A DNA stretch of 64,000 nucleotides from JABDIY01 sp963751955 (GCA_963751955.1 CAVVWM010000008.1:195302-259301), one strand, 5' to 3'. Positions 36,524-45,652 are shown, counted from the stretch's first letter. Program-made: numbers and translations. The notes: a model not told the origin generated them from the sequence alone.

Positions 36524-37396
36524 TTGGGAACTGTTGAGCACACCGCGGGCGGAGCAATCCTCATGGACGGAAAGCTGGTACGCGACGAAGTCATCGCTCA
36601 ACTCGCCGAGAAGGTCGCCGCCGAAGGATCGCCCGCGATAACGCTGGCCACAGTGATGGTGGGTGAGGACAAGCCGTCGCGGGTCTACGTCAGCTCCAAA
36701 CGAAAGAAGGCTGTCGAGGCCGGTTTGCTGAGCCGCCACGTGGAGCTTGGGGCCGATGTGTCCCAGGCAGAGGTCGAAGGGGCGGTTGCGGAACTGGTGG
36801 ACGATCCAACGGTCCACGGCATTCTCGTTCAGCTACCGCTACCCGAGGGCCTCGACACCGAAGCTGTGCTCAACCTCATTCCGCCGGAAAAGGACGTGGA
36901 TGGGCTCACCGAACGTTCGATGGGACGGTTGATGCGAGGCAAACCTGGCCACGTTCCCTGCACCCCGCTGGGGGTTATGCGGCTACTCGAGCGCTATGAC
37001 ATCAAAACGTCGGGAGCCAAGGCGGTTGTCGTCGGCAGATCAACTCTTGTTGGTTTGCCGCAGGTTCTGCTGCTGGGCCGCAAGGGCTGCGACGCAACCG
37101 TGACCCTGGCCCACAGCCGCACCACCGATCTCGTGTCGGTCTGCAAAGACGCCGACATCATCGTCGCTGCGGCAGGGACGGCGCGGCTGATCACAGCCGA
37201 CCACGTGAAGCCGGGTGCGGCGGTTCTCGACGTGGGGATCAGCCGTACCGAAGCTGGCATCGTCGGCGATGTCGACTTCGACGCCGTGCAAGAGGTGGCA
37301 GGAGCGATCACTCCGATGCCCGGCGGCACAGGACCGATGACCATCGCCTGCCTGATGCAGAACACATACGCCGCCTACCACATGCTCAACGGTTAG
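36524..37396 (+). CDS. folD: bifunctional methylene-THF dehydrogenase/cyclohydrolase
   Basis: 290 residues from TTG 36524, chosen because ACAGGAGA lies 5-10 bases upstream; ATG 36563 would trim 13 residues. Catalytic tyrosine and lysine are in VYVSSKRKKA, followed by GILVQLPLP, PEKDVDGLT and GRSTLVGLP, all FolD landmarks. FolD oxidises 5,10-methylene-THF to 10-formyl-THF in the cytoplasm. The dimethylglycine-dehydrogenase-like gene follows 18 bp downstream, and that enzyme produces methylene-THF, so the pair forms a demethylation module. Confidence 0.93.
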   Translation: MGTVEHTAGGAILMDGKLVRDEVIAQLAEKVAAEGSPAITLATVMVGEDKPSRVYVSSKRKKAVEAGLLSRHVELGADVSQAEVEGAVAELVDDPTVHGILVQLPLPEGLDTEAVLNLIPPEKDVDGLTERSMGRLMRGKPGHVPCTPLGVMRLLERYDIKTSGAKAVVVGRSTLVGLPQVLLLGRKGCDATVTLAHSRTTDLVSVCKDADIIVAAAGTARLITADHVKPGAAVLDVGISRTEAGIVGDVDFDAVQEVAGAITPMPGGTGPMTIACLMQNTYAAYHMLNG

Positions 37397-37414
37397 CGGC
37401 CTGGCACCATCAGG

Positions 37415-39886
37415 ATGAAGACTCAGGCCCAAGTAGTTGTGATCGGTGGGGGCGTGGTGGGGGCATCGATTCTCTATCACCTAACCAAGGCTGGCTGGAC
37501 CGATGTGGTCCTTCTCGAGCGAGCCGAACTCACCCACGGATCCACATGGCATTCCGCCGGCGGGATGCACACCCTCAACGGCGACCCCAACGTCGCGAAA
37601 CTTCAGCAGTACACAATCGAGCTCTACAAGGAAATTGAGCAGATCTCCGGGCAGGACTGCGGCATCCACATCACCGGCGGAGTCATGCTGGCCGACACGC
37701 CCGAGCGGGTGGACTGGCTGAAGATGAGTCACGCCCGCGGCCGCTACCTGGGGATGGAAACCGAGCTGATCAGCGTGGCCGAAGCCAAGCAGCTTCTCCC
37801 GATAATGGAGGAGAAGTACTTCGTGGGCGCCATGTACGACGCGCACGAAGGGCATGTGGACCCCACCGGGGTCACCAACGCCTACGCCACGGCTGCGCGA
37901 AACGCCGGAGCAGATATCTACCGGTACTCGTGGGCCCATCGGATCGAACGGGCACCCGATGGCGGCTGGCTTGTTCACGTCGGTAGGACCGAAATGGGCA
38001 ACCCGGCCAAGATCACCGAAGATCTCGGCACCATCCACTGCGAGCACGTGGTGAACGCCGGCGGCCTGTGGGCCCGAGAGGTAGGGCGAATGGTGGGCCT
38101 CGAACTCCCTGTTCTGGCGATGGAACACATGTACCTGCTCACCGAAGACATACCTGAGGTGGCCGAGTACAACGCCGAGAAGGGCGAGATGCTCCACGCC
38201 ATCGACTTTGGTGGCGAGATCTACATGCGGCAAGAGGCTGGAGGCCTTCTGCTCGGCACCTACGAAAAGCACGGCAAACCATGGAGTCCCAAGACCACAC
38301 CCTGGGGATTTCGAGCGCGTCTGCTGCCACCCGATCTCGAGCGGATAGCGGACTCGCTCGACGTTGGCTTCAAACACTTCCCGGTTTTCGCAGAGGCGGG
38401 CATCAAGACGGTCGTCAACGGACCTTTCACCTTCAGCCCCGATGGCAATCCGCTGCTCGGCCCAATTCGCGGCCTTCCCGGCTACTGGAGTGCATGCGCT
38501 GTGATGGCCGGGCTCAGCCAGGGGGGCGGGGTTGGCCTGGCGCTCGCCAACTGGATCATCGACGGCGACCCCGGCTTCGATATCTGGGGAATGGACGTGG
38601 CTCGGTTCGGCGATTACGCCACGCTGGCCTACACCAACACCAAGGTGCGAGAGAACTATGGCCGGCGCTTTCGGATTACCTTCCCGAACGAACACCTCCG
38701 AGGTGGTCGCCCGCTTCAGACGTCGCCGATCTATGACCGGCTCAACGACCACAACGCCGTATGGGGTTCCTCGTTCGGGCTCGAGACAGCCTTGTGGTTC
38801 CAGACAGAGGGCGAGGAGCCGACCGAAGAGGTCACCTTCAAGCGGTCCAATGCATGGGCGTCGGTCAAAGCCGAAGTGGCGGCCGTACGAAACGGGGTTG
38901 GCCTGTACGAGGCAACCGGTTTCGCCAAGTATCGAGTGACGGGTGTGTCGGCTCGAAAGTGGCTCGATTCGATCTTGGCCAACAACATGCCCAAACCCGG
39001 TCGGATCGTGCTCACCCCCATGCTCAATGCCGTCGGAAAGCTCATCGGCGACTTCACCGTCTCGTGCCTGGAATCCACTACCGCGGAAGAATTCTTCATC
39101 TTTGGCTCCGGGGTGGCTGAGCGGTACCACCAACGCTGGTTCGAGGGCCACCTTCCCGACGACGGTTCTGTGATTTTCGAAACTATCGGGCTGGGGTGGT
39201 GCGGCCTGTCGATCGCTGGTCCCAAGAGCCGCGACGTCTTGGCCGCCCTCAGCGACGAAGATGTGAGCGCCGAAGCGTTTGGGTTCATGCGGACCCGATG
39301 GATGGACGTCGGGCAGGTCTCTTGCCTTGTCGGCAAGATCACCTTTACCGGAGACACGGGCTACGAGATCTGGATGCCGTCGGAGTACCAGCGTGTTGTG
39401 TTCGATCAGGTGCTCGCAGCTGGTGAGGCCCATGGCATCCGGCTGTTCGGAGCACACGCTCTCAACTCCATGCGACTCGACAAGAACTTCGGCACGTGGG
39501 CGCGTGAATTCCGGCCCATCTATGGTCCCTTCGAGGCGGGTCTTGGATCGTTCGTGAAGCTCGGCAAGGACTTCATCGGACGGGATGCGGCAGCGGCGGA
39601 GAAGGAAGCCGGTCCTGAGCGACGCTTGTTGAGCTACGTGGTTGATGCCGAGGATGCCGACGTGATCGGTGACGAACCGATCTGGCACGATGGTGAGGTC
39701 GTCGGTTGGGTGACCAGTGGCGGATACGCCCACCACAGCGATGTGTCGGTCGCCCTTGGGTATGTGCCAGCTCGGCTCGAGGGTTCCGGAGGCACGTTCG
39801 AGATCGAGGTGCTCGGCGTTCGGCGTAGCGCCACTCAACTCGACCATCCTCTGTTTGATCCCGCCGGCGAGCGAATGCGGTCCTAG
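37415..39886 (+). CDS. dimethylglycine dehydrogenase-like flavoprotein with folate domain
   Basis: 823 residues. The DAO-type FAD domain starts VVVIGGGVVGASILYHLTKA; the flavinylated-histidine motif is HGSTWHSAGG (H46), diagnostic for the DMGDH/sarcosine dehydrogenase group. The middle FAO_M region is followed from about residue 430 by an aminomethyltransferase (GcvT) domain that binds THF (VGKITFTGDTGYEIWMPSEY) and a C-terminal barrel. It oxidatively removes N-methyl groups (dimethylglycine or sarcosine) and passes formaldehyde to THF. Electron transfer is usually to ETF or oxygen. A second, divergent paralogue lies at 58.9 kb. Confidence 0.9.
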   Translation: MKTQAQVVVIGGGVVGASILYHLTKAGWTDVVLLERAELTHGSTWHSAGGMHTLNGDPNVAKLQQYTIELYKEIEQISGQDCGIHITGGVMLADTPERVDWLKMSHARGRYLGMETELISVAEAKQLLPIMEEKYFVGAMYDAHEGHVDPTGVTNAYATAARNAGADIYRYSWAHRIERAPDGGWLVHVGRTEMGNPAKITEDLGTIHCEHVVNAGGLWAREVGRMVGLELPVLAMEHMYLLTEDIPEVAEYNAEKGEMLHAIDFGGEIYMRQEAGGLLLGTYEKHGKPWSPKTTPWGFRARLLPPDLERIADSLDVGFKHFPVFAEAGIKTVVNGPFTFSPDGNPLLGPIRGLPGYWSACAVMAGLSQGGGVGLALANWIIDGDPGFDIWGMDVARFGDYATLAYTNTKVRENYGRRFRITFPNEHLRGGRPLQTSPIYDRLNDHNAVWGSSFGLETALWFQTEGEEPTEEVTFKRSNAWASVKAEVAAVRNGVGLYEATGFAKYRVTGVSARKWLDSILANNMPKPGRIVLTPMLNAVGKLIGDFTVSCLESTTAEEFFIFGSGVAERYHQRWFEGHLPDDGSVIFETIGLGWCGLSIAGPKSRDVLAALSDEDVSAEAFGFMRTRWMDVGQVSCLVGKITFTGDTGYEIWMPSEYQRVVFDQVLAAGEAHGIRLFGAHALNSMRLDKNFGTWAREFRPIYGPFEAGLGSFVKLGKDFIGRDAAAAEKEAGPERRLLSYVVDAEDADVIGDEPIWHDGEVVGWVTSGGYAHHSDVSVALGYVPARLEGSGGTFEIEVLGVRRSATQLDHPLFDPAGERMRS

Positions 39887-39938
39887 CGCACCATCTGGTT
39901 GCGGTCGGTCGGGTGTCACGGTCCCGTATGGTTGAACC

Positions 39939-40979
39939 ATGACCGATCGTCCGACACGGTTGACCCAATTCAGTCACGGCGCCGGTTGAAGCTGCAAACT
40001 CGCACCTAGCGAGTTGGCTCACGTTGTGAGCCAGTTGACACCAACACCCCACCCCGACCTTCTTGTAGGGCCGACATCGGGCGATGATGCCGCCGTCTGG
40101 CGGCTGTCGGAGGATCGCGCCATTGTGGCGACCGCCGATTTCATCACGCCGGTTGTCGACGATGCTCGCACCTGGGGCAGGGTGGCAGCCGCCAACGCCG
40201 TGAGCGATGTTTATGCCATGGGGGGCACGCCGTTGTTCGCGCTGAATCTCGTCGGCTGGAACGTGGATGCCCTGCCGTCGTCGCTTCTAGGAGAAGTGCT
40301 GGAGGGAGGAAGTGAAATCGCTCTCGAAGCCGGTTTCGTGATCGCCGGTGGGCACACGGTGGATGACCCGGAGCCAAAGTATGGGCTCTCGGTCATCGGT
40401 GAAGTTGATCCTCGACGGATGTTCACCAACGCCGGTCTCGAACCCGGGCAGGATCTCATCCTCACCAAACCGCTCGGGATTGGGATCATCACAACAGCGA
40501 TCAAGGCCGACAAGGCGCCCCTCGATGTTGCCGGCGCCGCGGTTCTTTCGATGACCCGGTTGAATGCGGCAGCTGCCAATGCGGCGAGGGACGCCGGCGC
40601 AACCGGTTGCACCGACGTCACCGGATTCGGACTATTCGGTCACCTTGGCCGCATGGCCAAAGAGTCCGGTGTGGCAGTCGACCTTGAAGTGGCTGCCGTT
40701 CCGTTCTTGGACGGCGCCAGAAGCCTGGCCGAAGCTGGCTTCATCCCGGGGGGCACCCTCAGAAATTGGGACTGGATCGGCCCCCAGGTCGAGACCGGCT
40801 CGTTTGACCAAACCACCATCCTGATGCTCGCCGACGCCCAAACCTCCGGAGGTTTGGTCTTCGGCGTGGACCCCGGCGAAACCGCCGCGGTTCAGCAGCG
40901 ACTCTCTTCGGGTGGGAATCATGCCAACGTGATCGGTCGAACAACCGAAGGGACTGCTGGTCTGCTCACCCTTGGTTAG
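39939..40979 (+). CDS. selD: selenophosphate synthetase, itself a selenoprotein (Sec17)
   Basis: From ATG 39939 the reading is MTDRPTRLTQFSHGAG, UGA (39987-39989), SCKLAPSELAHVVSQL and on to 40979: 346 residues, against 347 in E. coli. The UGA is codon 17, exactly the catalytic Cys17 of E. coli SelD (SHGAGCGCK), and Lys20 is preserved. The rest has DDAAVW, TADFITPVVDDARTWGRVAA, SDVYAMGGTPL, GGHTVDDPEPKYGLSV and the C-terminal DAQTSGGLVFGV. SelD makes selenophosphate from selenide and ATP. Without recoding the gene is called only from a TTG at 40014, losing the active site. It converges with the MFS gene. Confidence 0.93.
39997..40032 (+). promoter_or_regulatory. tandem hairpins, candidate bacterial SECIS of selD
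   Basis: Two perfect 7-bp stems stand back to back after the UGA. The first is AACTCGC (39997-40003)/GCGAGTT (40009-40015) with loop ACCTA. The second is GGCTCAC (40016-40022)/GTGAGCC (40026-40032) with loop GTT. The second loop begins 34 nt after the UGA and starts with G, so it satisfies the bacterial SECIS rules. The first is closer but has no G at the start of its loop. Confidence 0.6.
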
Positions 40980-42264
40980 CAACCGCTTTGGGTGAGCCCT
41001 GTGCACGGGAGGCGTGTTTGCGTTTGCGACGACGAACCAAGAGTTGAGCAGCGCCGGCGGAGCCCCGTGACGGATACGGGATGAACCCGCCCTGCTTGTC
41101 CAACGGAAGCGCGTCTTTGGCAACGATCCGATAGGCGAGATAACAGACCAGTACCCCGTGAGCGGCCGCCATCGACAGGAAGAACGCTTGGTTTCCGAAA
41201 CCGCTGATGAAGGCGGCGGCAAGGAAAGGACCCGCGACTGCTCCGAGACCATTTGTGAGCACCAACTGACCGGCTGCTGCGACGATCTCACCGCTTGGGA
41301 GCCAGTCGTTGGTGTACGCAATCCCCAGTGAATACAGCGGGAACATCACCCCGCCAAGCAAAAGCATCAGACCATAGGAGACCGTTGTTCCTGGATCGAT
41401 CCCCAGATGCAGCAACGGCACCGCCACGCCAACCGTCGCAACCACGAAGGTGACACCCCGTCGCGACACACGATCAGACAAAGCTCCGATCGGGAACTGG
41501 AACACGACTCCGCCGATCATGGGCATGAGAATGAAGAGGCCGATGGCACCGGCCGACAGTCCAGCGGCGCTGGCGTATACCGCTCCCATCCCGAACAAGG
41601 CTCCAGTGGCGATGCCGGTGAGGAACGATGTGATGAGACCGGTGGGGACAATCTGCCAAATCTCGCGAAGAGGGAAGGTGGGATTGATCTGAACCGGTGG
41701 CGTACTGGCTCCACTGAGCGCCACCGGCACGAGGGCCAGCGAAATCAGCACGCTGGAGACGATGAAGAGATCGGATCCCGCGGTAGCACCGGTGCTGAGG
41801 AATAGCTGCCCAACGCCAAGGCCTCCGATGGAAATCACCATGTACGCGGCCAGTATCCGACCACGATTGGCGTTGGTAGCCATGTCGTTCAGCCAGCCTT
41901 CGACCACGACGTACAGTCCTGCAAAGCAGACCCCTGTGGCAAAGCGCATCAGTGCCCACGAGACCGGGTTGACGGCCAACGCGTAGATCAGCACCGAGCT
42001 GGATGCGATACTCGCCAACGCCGAGAACACTCGGATGTGACCGACGTTTTGCATGGCCTTGTTGGCGACCCTCGTGCCGAACAGGAAACCGATGAAGTAG
42101 AAGGACATGACGATGCTGGCGACCGTCGTGCCAAATCCTTCGGACTCCGCCCGCAGGCCAACCAACGATGACTGCAACCCGTTTCCCATCATGAGGAAGC
42201 CGAGACCGAGGAAGAGCGCCCATGTGGCTCCCAAAATCGAGAACAGGCCGTGCGATTTGGTCAA
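40966..42264 (-). CDS. YcaD-like MFS transporter
   Basis: 432 residues if started at the TTG of LTKSHGLFSILG (42264); the frame is open to 42372 but that extension is Cys/Arg-rich and unlike a transporter end. Twelve membrane segments are apparent. GNGLQSSLVGLRAESEGFGT and VEGWLNDMATNANRGRILAA are typical of the YcaD/UMF2 group. C-terminal tail is very basic (RRRKRKHASRAQGS). Substrate unknown. Its end overlaps selD by 14 bp on the other strand. Confidence 0.82.
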   Translation of the reverse strand: MTKSHGLFSILGATWALFLGLGFLMMGNGLQSSLVGLRAESEGFGTTVASIVMSFYFIGFLFGTRVANKAMQNVGHIRVFSALASIASSSVLIYALAVNPVSWALMRFATGVCFAGLYVVVEGWLNDMATNANRGRILAAYMVISIGGLGVGQLFLSTGATAGSDLFIVSSVLISLALVPVALSGASTPPVQINPTFPLREIWQIVPTGLITSFLTGIATGALFGMGAVYASAAGLSAGAIGLFILMPMIGGVVFQFPIGALSDRVSRRGVTFVVATVGVAVPLLHLGIDPGTTVSYGLMLLLGGVMFPLYSLGIAYTNDWLPSGEIVAAAGQLVLTNGLGAVAGPFLAAAFISGFGNQAFFLSMAAAHGVLVCYLAYRIVAKDALPLDKQGGFIPYPSRGSAGAAQLLVRRRKRKHASRAQGSPKAVANQG

Positions 42265-42467
42265 ATGAGAACCTGCCTCAGATCTGCAGAAACAAACTGG
42301 TTCGACGAGTATGCACGCTACTGGCAACGCCGGGAGGGATCTATCGAACGCGTTTGCCGCGGCCACCCGCACCGGTTCAGCTTGACTCGGCTACTGGACG
42401 GCGCCGACCGAGCCGGGGTCAAAAACCAGAACGAGGTGTTGAAGCCGTGTTGCAGCAGCGCTGTGGG

Positions 42468-42863
42468 TCAGTCGGAGAGATCGATCACCAACTGATCATC
42501 CGCCAATGAAAGATGGGGCACGAGATCCTTGGAGACGTGAACCTCGATCCGGGGTTCGAGGACGTCGTCCCAATCTGCTGGCCAACCAGCAACAACAGCA
42601 CGAAGGGCAGACCGCGGCAGCTGGAATGAAGGAAGTTCATCCTCACTCGGGGCGCCGTCGCCGGCGGAAAGAAGCCCCATCTCGGCCCAGTCGGCGTCGA
42701 CGGCAAAGGTGAAATGCCCGTCTGTGCGATCTACTTCCACCAGGCACAACCGTGTGCCGATCAGCTTCGACAGAAGCTCACTGAGCTGGGTGCTGCCGGA
42801 GCCAAACGCAAGCTCGGAGGGAGCACAAAAATAGGCGTTAATAATTCTAGCCGCACCCTTCAC
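42468..42863 (-). CDS. hypothetical acidic protein
   Basis: 131 residues, no signal or membrane segment, with an acidic C-terminus (LSLADDQLVIDLSD). The middle FTFAVDADWAEMGLLSAGDG and PRSALRAVVAGWPADWDDVL suggest a compact soluble domain. No family recognised. The exact start is uncertain because the first 20 codons lie in an A/T-rich stretch. Confidence 0.5.
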   Translation of the reverse strand: MKGAARIINAYFCAPSELAFGSGSTQLSELLSKLIGTRLCLVEVDRTDGHFTFAVDADWAEMGLLSAGDGAPSEDELPSFQLPRSALRAVVAGWPADWDDVLEPRIEVHVSKDLVPHLSLADDQLVIDLSD

Positions 42864-42876
42864 ACTAAAATCCTAA

Positions 42877-42897
42877 TGGGCGGAACGGCCTCGCCCA
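42877..42897 (-). terminator. possible terminator after the MTHFR-like gene
   Basis: TGGGCG (42877-42882) and CGCCCA (42892-42897) form a 6-bp stem with a 9-nt loop. In the minus direction it is followed by TTAGGATTTTAG, a T-rich tract. It lies about 65 bp beyond the stop codon of the MTHFR-like gene. Confidence 0.35.
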
Positions 42898-42962
42898 AAA
42901 CGGCCGAGCAAAGCTTCAGGTTTGGTGTCGCCCAGCTTGAGAGTAGCGAGCGAGGATCGGGA

Positions 42963-43814
42963 TTAGGCGAGGTCCTCGATGCTCGCCTCGGCCCAGGTCC
43001 TGGTGTTTTCGACCTGGTTGAAGGTGAAACAGTGAAGCCCGGCAATCCCAAGCCGTTCGAGGTCGGGTCCGAGCGGCTCGAGTAGTTGGTTGGGGTCATA
43101 GCCGCCCGGAGCCAGCATCCGAGAGACGCTTGCCTTGTTCTTGCGCAAGTAACGCAGCGATGCTCCGATGCCTAATCGGACACCCATTGTGAGCAGCTTG
43201 GCCTGGTTGATGACTCCAGGTATTCCGAGCTCGATCGGGAGGGTTAAACCCTGATCACGTTCACCCTGCAACCAATTGGTGATCGCGGCGGGATCGAAGC
43301 ACATCTGAGTGCTGGCGTAACCCTGCAGGCCTGCCTCAGTGATAAGGCTCTGTTTCTTGAACAAGGCCTCGCGAAGCACTGGTGTATCGATGAGAGCGTG
43401 CCCGTCGGGATAGCTGCCAACCCCCACGGTGTGAAGACCGGGGTCAGCGTCCAGCAGATCACGGAGGAATGTGAACGCCTCCGCATAGGGTCCGGCCGCA
43501 TGGGGTGCGTCCCCGCCGATGAGGAAGAAGGTTCCCACTTCTTCGGTCCGAAGCCATTTGGCAATCAGTTGGACGTGGTCAGCTGACTCGACGAGACGAG
43601 CAGCGATGTGGGGTATCGGGTGGTGTCCGAGATCGCGGATCCGGTCGGTCAGTGCCATCGTGGCGTCGATCCCCTTCACGGGTGAGCACGTAACCGATAC
43701 GCGTGCGCCGGGCGGAAGATCCAATATCGCCTTTTCAACGCTCTTCATGGGAATGACCTCGTAGGTCATCTCCTGGATGAGCTGGCGGCGGTGGGTCCGT
43801 TCTGAAGTAGTCAT
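42963..43814 (-). CDS. methylenetetrahydrofolate reductase-like protein (second copy)
   Basis: 283 residues. The TIM-barrel MTHFR pattern is preserved in MTYEVIPMKS (the FEFFPP-type first strand with its Glu), HHPIPHIAARLVESADHVQL and FLIGGDAPHAAGPYAEAF, but it is clearly divergent from the canonical MetF at 55.1 kb. It starts 13 bp after fhs with an AGGA ribosome site, so fhs and this gene form an operon devoted to THF-bound C1 units. In methylamine-degrading bacteria such divergent MTHFRs may run oxidatively; the direction here is unproved. Confidence 0.83.
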   Translation of the reverse strand: MTTSERTHRRQLIQEMTYEVIPMKSVEKAILDLPPGARVSVTCSPVKGIDATMALTDRIRDLGHHPIPHIAARLVESADHVQLIAKWLRTEEVGTFFLIGGDAPHAAGPYAEAFTFLRDLLDADPGLHTVGVGSYPDGHALIDTPVLREALFKKQSLITEAGLQGYASTQMCFDPAAITNWLQGERDQGLTLPIELGIPGVINQAKLLTMGVRLGIGASLRYLRKNKASVSRMLAPGGYDPNQLLEPLGPDLERLGIAGLHCFTFNQVENTRTWAEASIEDLA

Positions 43815-43827
43815 GTCTGCGTCTTCC

Positions 43828-45525
43828 TTAGGAGAGATTGATTATCTCACCGTTGTCATCGATGTCGATCTTTTTGGCGGCTGGGTCCTTGCCGAGTCCC
43901 GGCATGGTGCGCATCTCCCCGCAGAGCGGGTATATGAAACCTGCGCCGACCGATGCCCTCACTTCTCGCACCGGAAGTGTCCAACCCGTCGGCGCACCTT
44001 TTCTGGTGGGGTCTGAAGAGATCGACAGGTGGGTTTTGGCGATACAGACCGGGAGATCGTCGAAACCCTGCGAAGTGTAAGCGGCCAGCTGTTTGTCGGC
44101 TGCCGCGGAATACTCCACACCGTCGGCGCCATAGACCTTGGTGGCCACAGCATGGATCTTGTCTTTCAAAGAGGCGTCCGAGGGGTAGAGCAGCTGGAAC
44201 TCGCTTGGCTCGTTGGCGGCTTCGCGAACTGCTTCGGCGAGGTCGGATGCGCCGCGACCACCGTCGGAGAAGTGCGTGGAGACCGCAGCCCGGGCTCCAA
44301 ATTCTGCAGCGATTTCTTTGATCGCATCGATGTCGCCGGCGTGATCGCCGGGGAAGACGTTGATGGCCACGACCGGGGACACACCATGCACCTGCATGTT
44401 CTCCAGCTGCTTGCGGAGGTTGTCCCCACCCTGGTGGACTTCGTCGGGGTTCTCGGCCAACAGGGCTTCGGGCAGTGGTTTTCCAGCGACGATCTTGTGT
44501 TTTCCACTGTGCGCTTTCAGGCCTCGGACGGTGGCCACCAGAACTGCTGCGTCAGGCGCAAGTCCCGAGTAACGGCATTTGATGTTGAAGAACCGTTCAG
44601 CGCCCATATCTGCGCCGAATCCAGCTTCGGTGAGCAGGAACTCGCTCATCCGGATGCCGATCTGGTCTGCCACAATGCTTGAGTTGCCGGTTGCGATGTT
44701 GCCAAAGGGTCCGGTGTGGACCAAGGCCGGTGTGTTCTCGAGGGTCTGCATGAGGTTTGGTTTGATCGCCTCGGTGAGGATGACGGCCATCGATCCGGCT
44801 GCGCCGATGTCCTCTGCAGTCACTGGGTCTCCCGATTCTGTGTACCCCACAATGACTCGTCCCAGCCGAGCCCGGAGGTCTTTGAGTCCGGTACAAAGAG
44901 CGAGGGCGGCCATCACCTCGGATGCGGCGGTGATGTCGAAGCCGGTCTCACGAGGAATTCCGTCGAGGCGGCCACCCAGTCCGACCACGATGTTGCGCAG
45001 CGCTCGATCGTTCACATCGAGCACGCGGCGCCACGAGATGTTGTGGATGTCCAGTCCGGACTCGTTGCCATGGAACAAGTGGGCATCGACCATGGCCGAG
45101 CAAAGGTTGTGGGCTGCAGTCACTGCGTGCATGTCGCCCGTGAGGTGGAGATTGAACAGCTCCATCGGCACAACCTGGCTGTAGCCGCCGCCGGCCGCAC
45201 CGCCCTTGATTCCAAAGGTCGGGCCCATCGACGGTTGACGGATCGCAATCGTGGCGCTCGACCCAATGTGCTGGAAGGCCTGGCCCAAGCCTACTGTGGT
45301 GGTCGTTTTACCCTCCCCGAGCGGGGTGGGGGTAATAGCAGAGATGACCACATACTTGGCCTGGGGCCGGTCGCTCATGGCCGGGATGGCTTCGAGGCTG
45401 ATCTTGGCAGCACCGACGCCATAGGGCTCCAGGAACTCGGTAGGAATTCCCGATTCCGAGGCGATTTCGGCAAGGGGTTTCAGGTTCGCACCCTTGGCAA
45501 TCTCTAGGTCCGAGGGAAAGGCCAC
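43828..45525 (-). CDS. fhs: formate-tetrahydrofolate ligase
   Basis: 565 residues, full length. The P-loop is PLGEGKTTTTVGLGQ (about residue 60-75), followed by RQPSMGPTFGIKGGAAGGGY and DMHAVTAAHNL, all hallmark sequences of formyl-THF synthetase. It interconverts formate plus ATP plus THF with 10-formyl-THF. With folD it can drain the C1 units released by the dimethylglycine-dehydrogenase-like enzymes to formate with ATP gain, or work in reverse. Confidence 0.95.
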   Translation of the reverse strand: MAFPSDLEIAKGANLKPLAEIASESGIPTEFLEPYGVGAAKISLEAIPAMSDRPQAKYVVISAITPTPLGEGKTTTTVGLGQAFQHIGSSATIAIRQPSMGPTFGIKGGAAGGGYSQVVPMELFNLHLTGDMHAVTAAHNLCSAMVDAHLFHGNESGLDIHNISWRRVLDVNDRALRNIVVGLGGRLDGIPRETGFDITAASEVMAALALCTGLKDLRARLGRVIVGYTESGDPVTAEDIGAAGSMAVILTEAIKPNLMQTLENTPALVHTGPFGNIATGNSSIVADQIGIRMSEFLLTEAGFGADMGAERFFNIKCRYSGLAPDAAVLVATVRGLKAHSGKHKIVAGKPLPEALLAENPDEVHQGGDNLRKQLENMQVHGVSPVVAINVFPGDHAGDIDAIKEIAAEFGARAAVSTHFSDGGRGASDLAEAVREAANEPSEFQLLYPSDASLKDKIHAVATKVYGADGVEYSAAADKQLAAYTSQGFDDLPVCIAKTHLSISSDPTRKGAPTGWTLPVREVRASVGAGFIYPLCGEMRTMPGLGKDPAAKKIDIDDNGEIINLS

Positions 45526-45606
45526 GATGGCTCGCTTTCGTGTTGTCTACAACTGACACGCCCGTGGGTTTGTCATCGGACGTGGTCCGAATCGGGCAAA
45601 TCTTAT

Positions 45607-45652
45607 CTTTCCACAGAGTGGAAAGCTTCCGCTCTGTGAAAAAATACACAGA
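45607..45652. promoter_or_regulatory. interlocking inverted repeats upstream of fhs
   Basis: Three arms of one motif follow each other: CACAGAG (45612-45618), CTCTGTG (45632-45638) and CACAGA (45647-45652). The first and second, or the second and third, can pair. CTTTCCAC (45607-45614) pairs with GTGGAAAG (45618-45625) in competition. The stretch is A/T-rich and lies 80-130 bp before the fhs start. It could be an operator array or a leader with alternative folds. Confidence 0.5.

Noticed and set aside
37481..39940. A very long minus-strand open frame (about 819 codons) opposite the dimethylglycine-dehydrogenase-like gene
   Set aside because: It mirrors a well-supported gene on the plus strand; its translation has no recognisable domain and its existence follows from high GC in the sense gene.
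45601..45652. DnaA boxes and a possible replication origin upstream of fhs
   Set aside because: Only two 9-mers resemble the box, no dnaA or dnaN is near, and both fall inside inverted repeats that explain the sequence.
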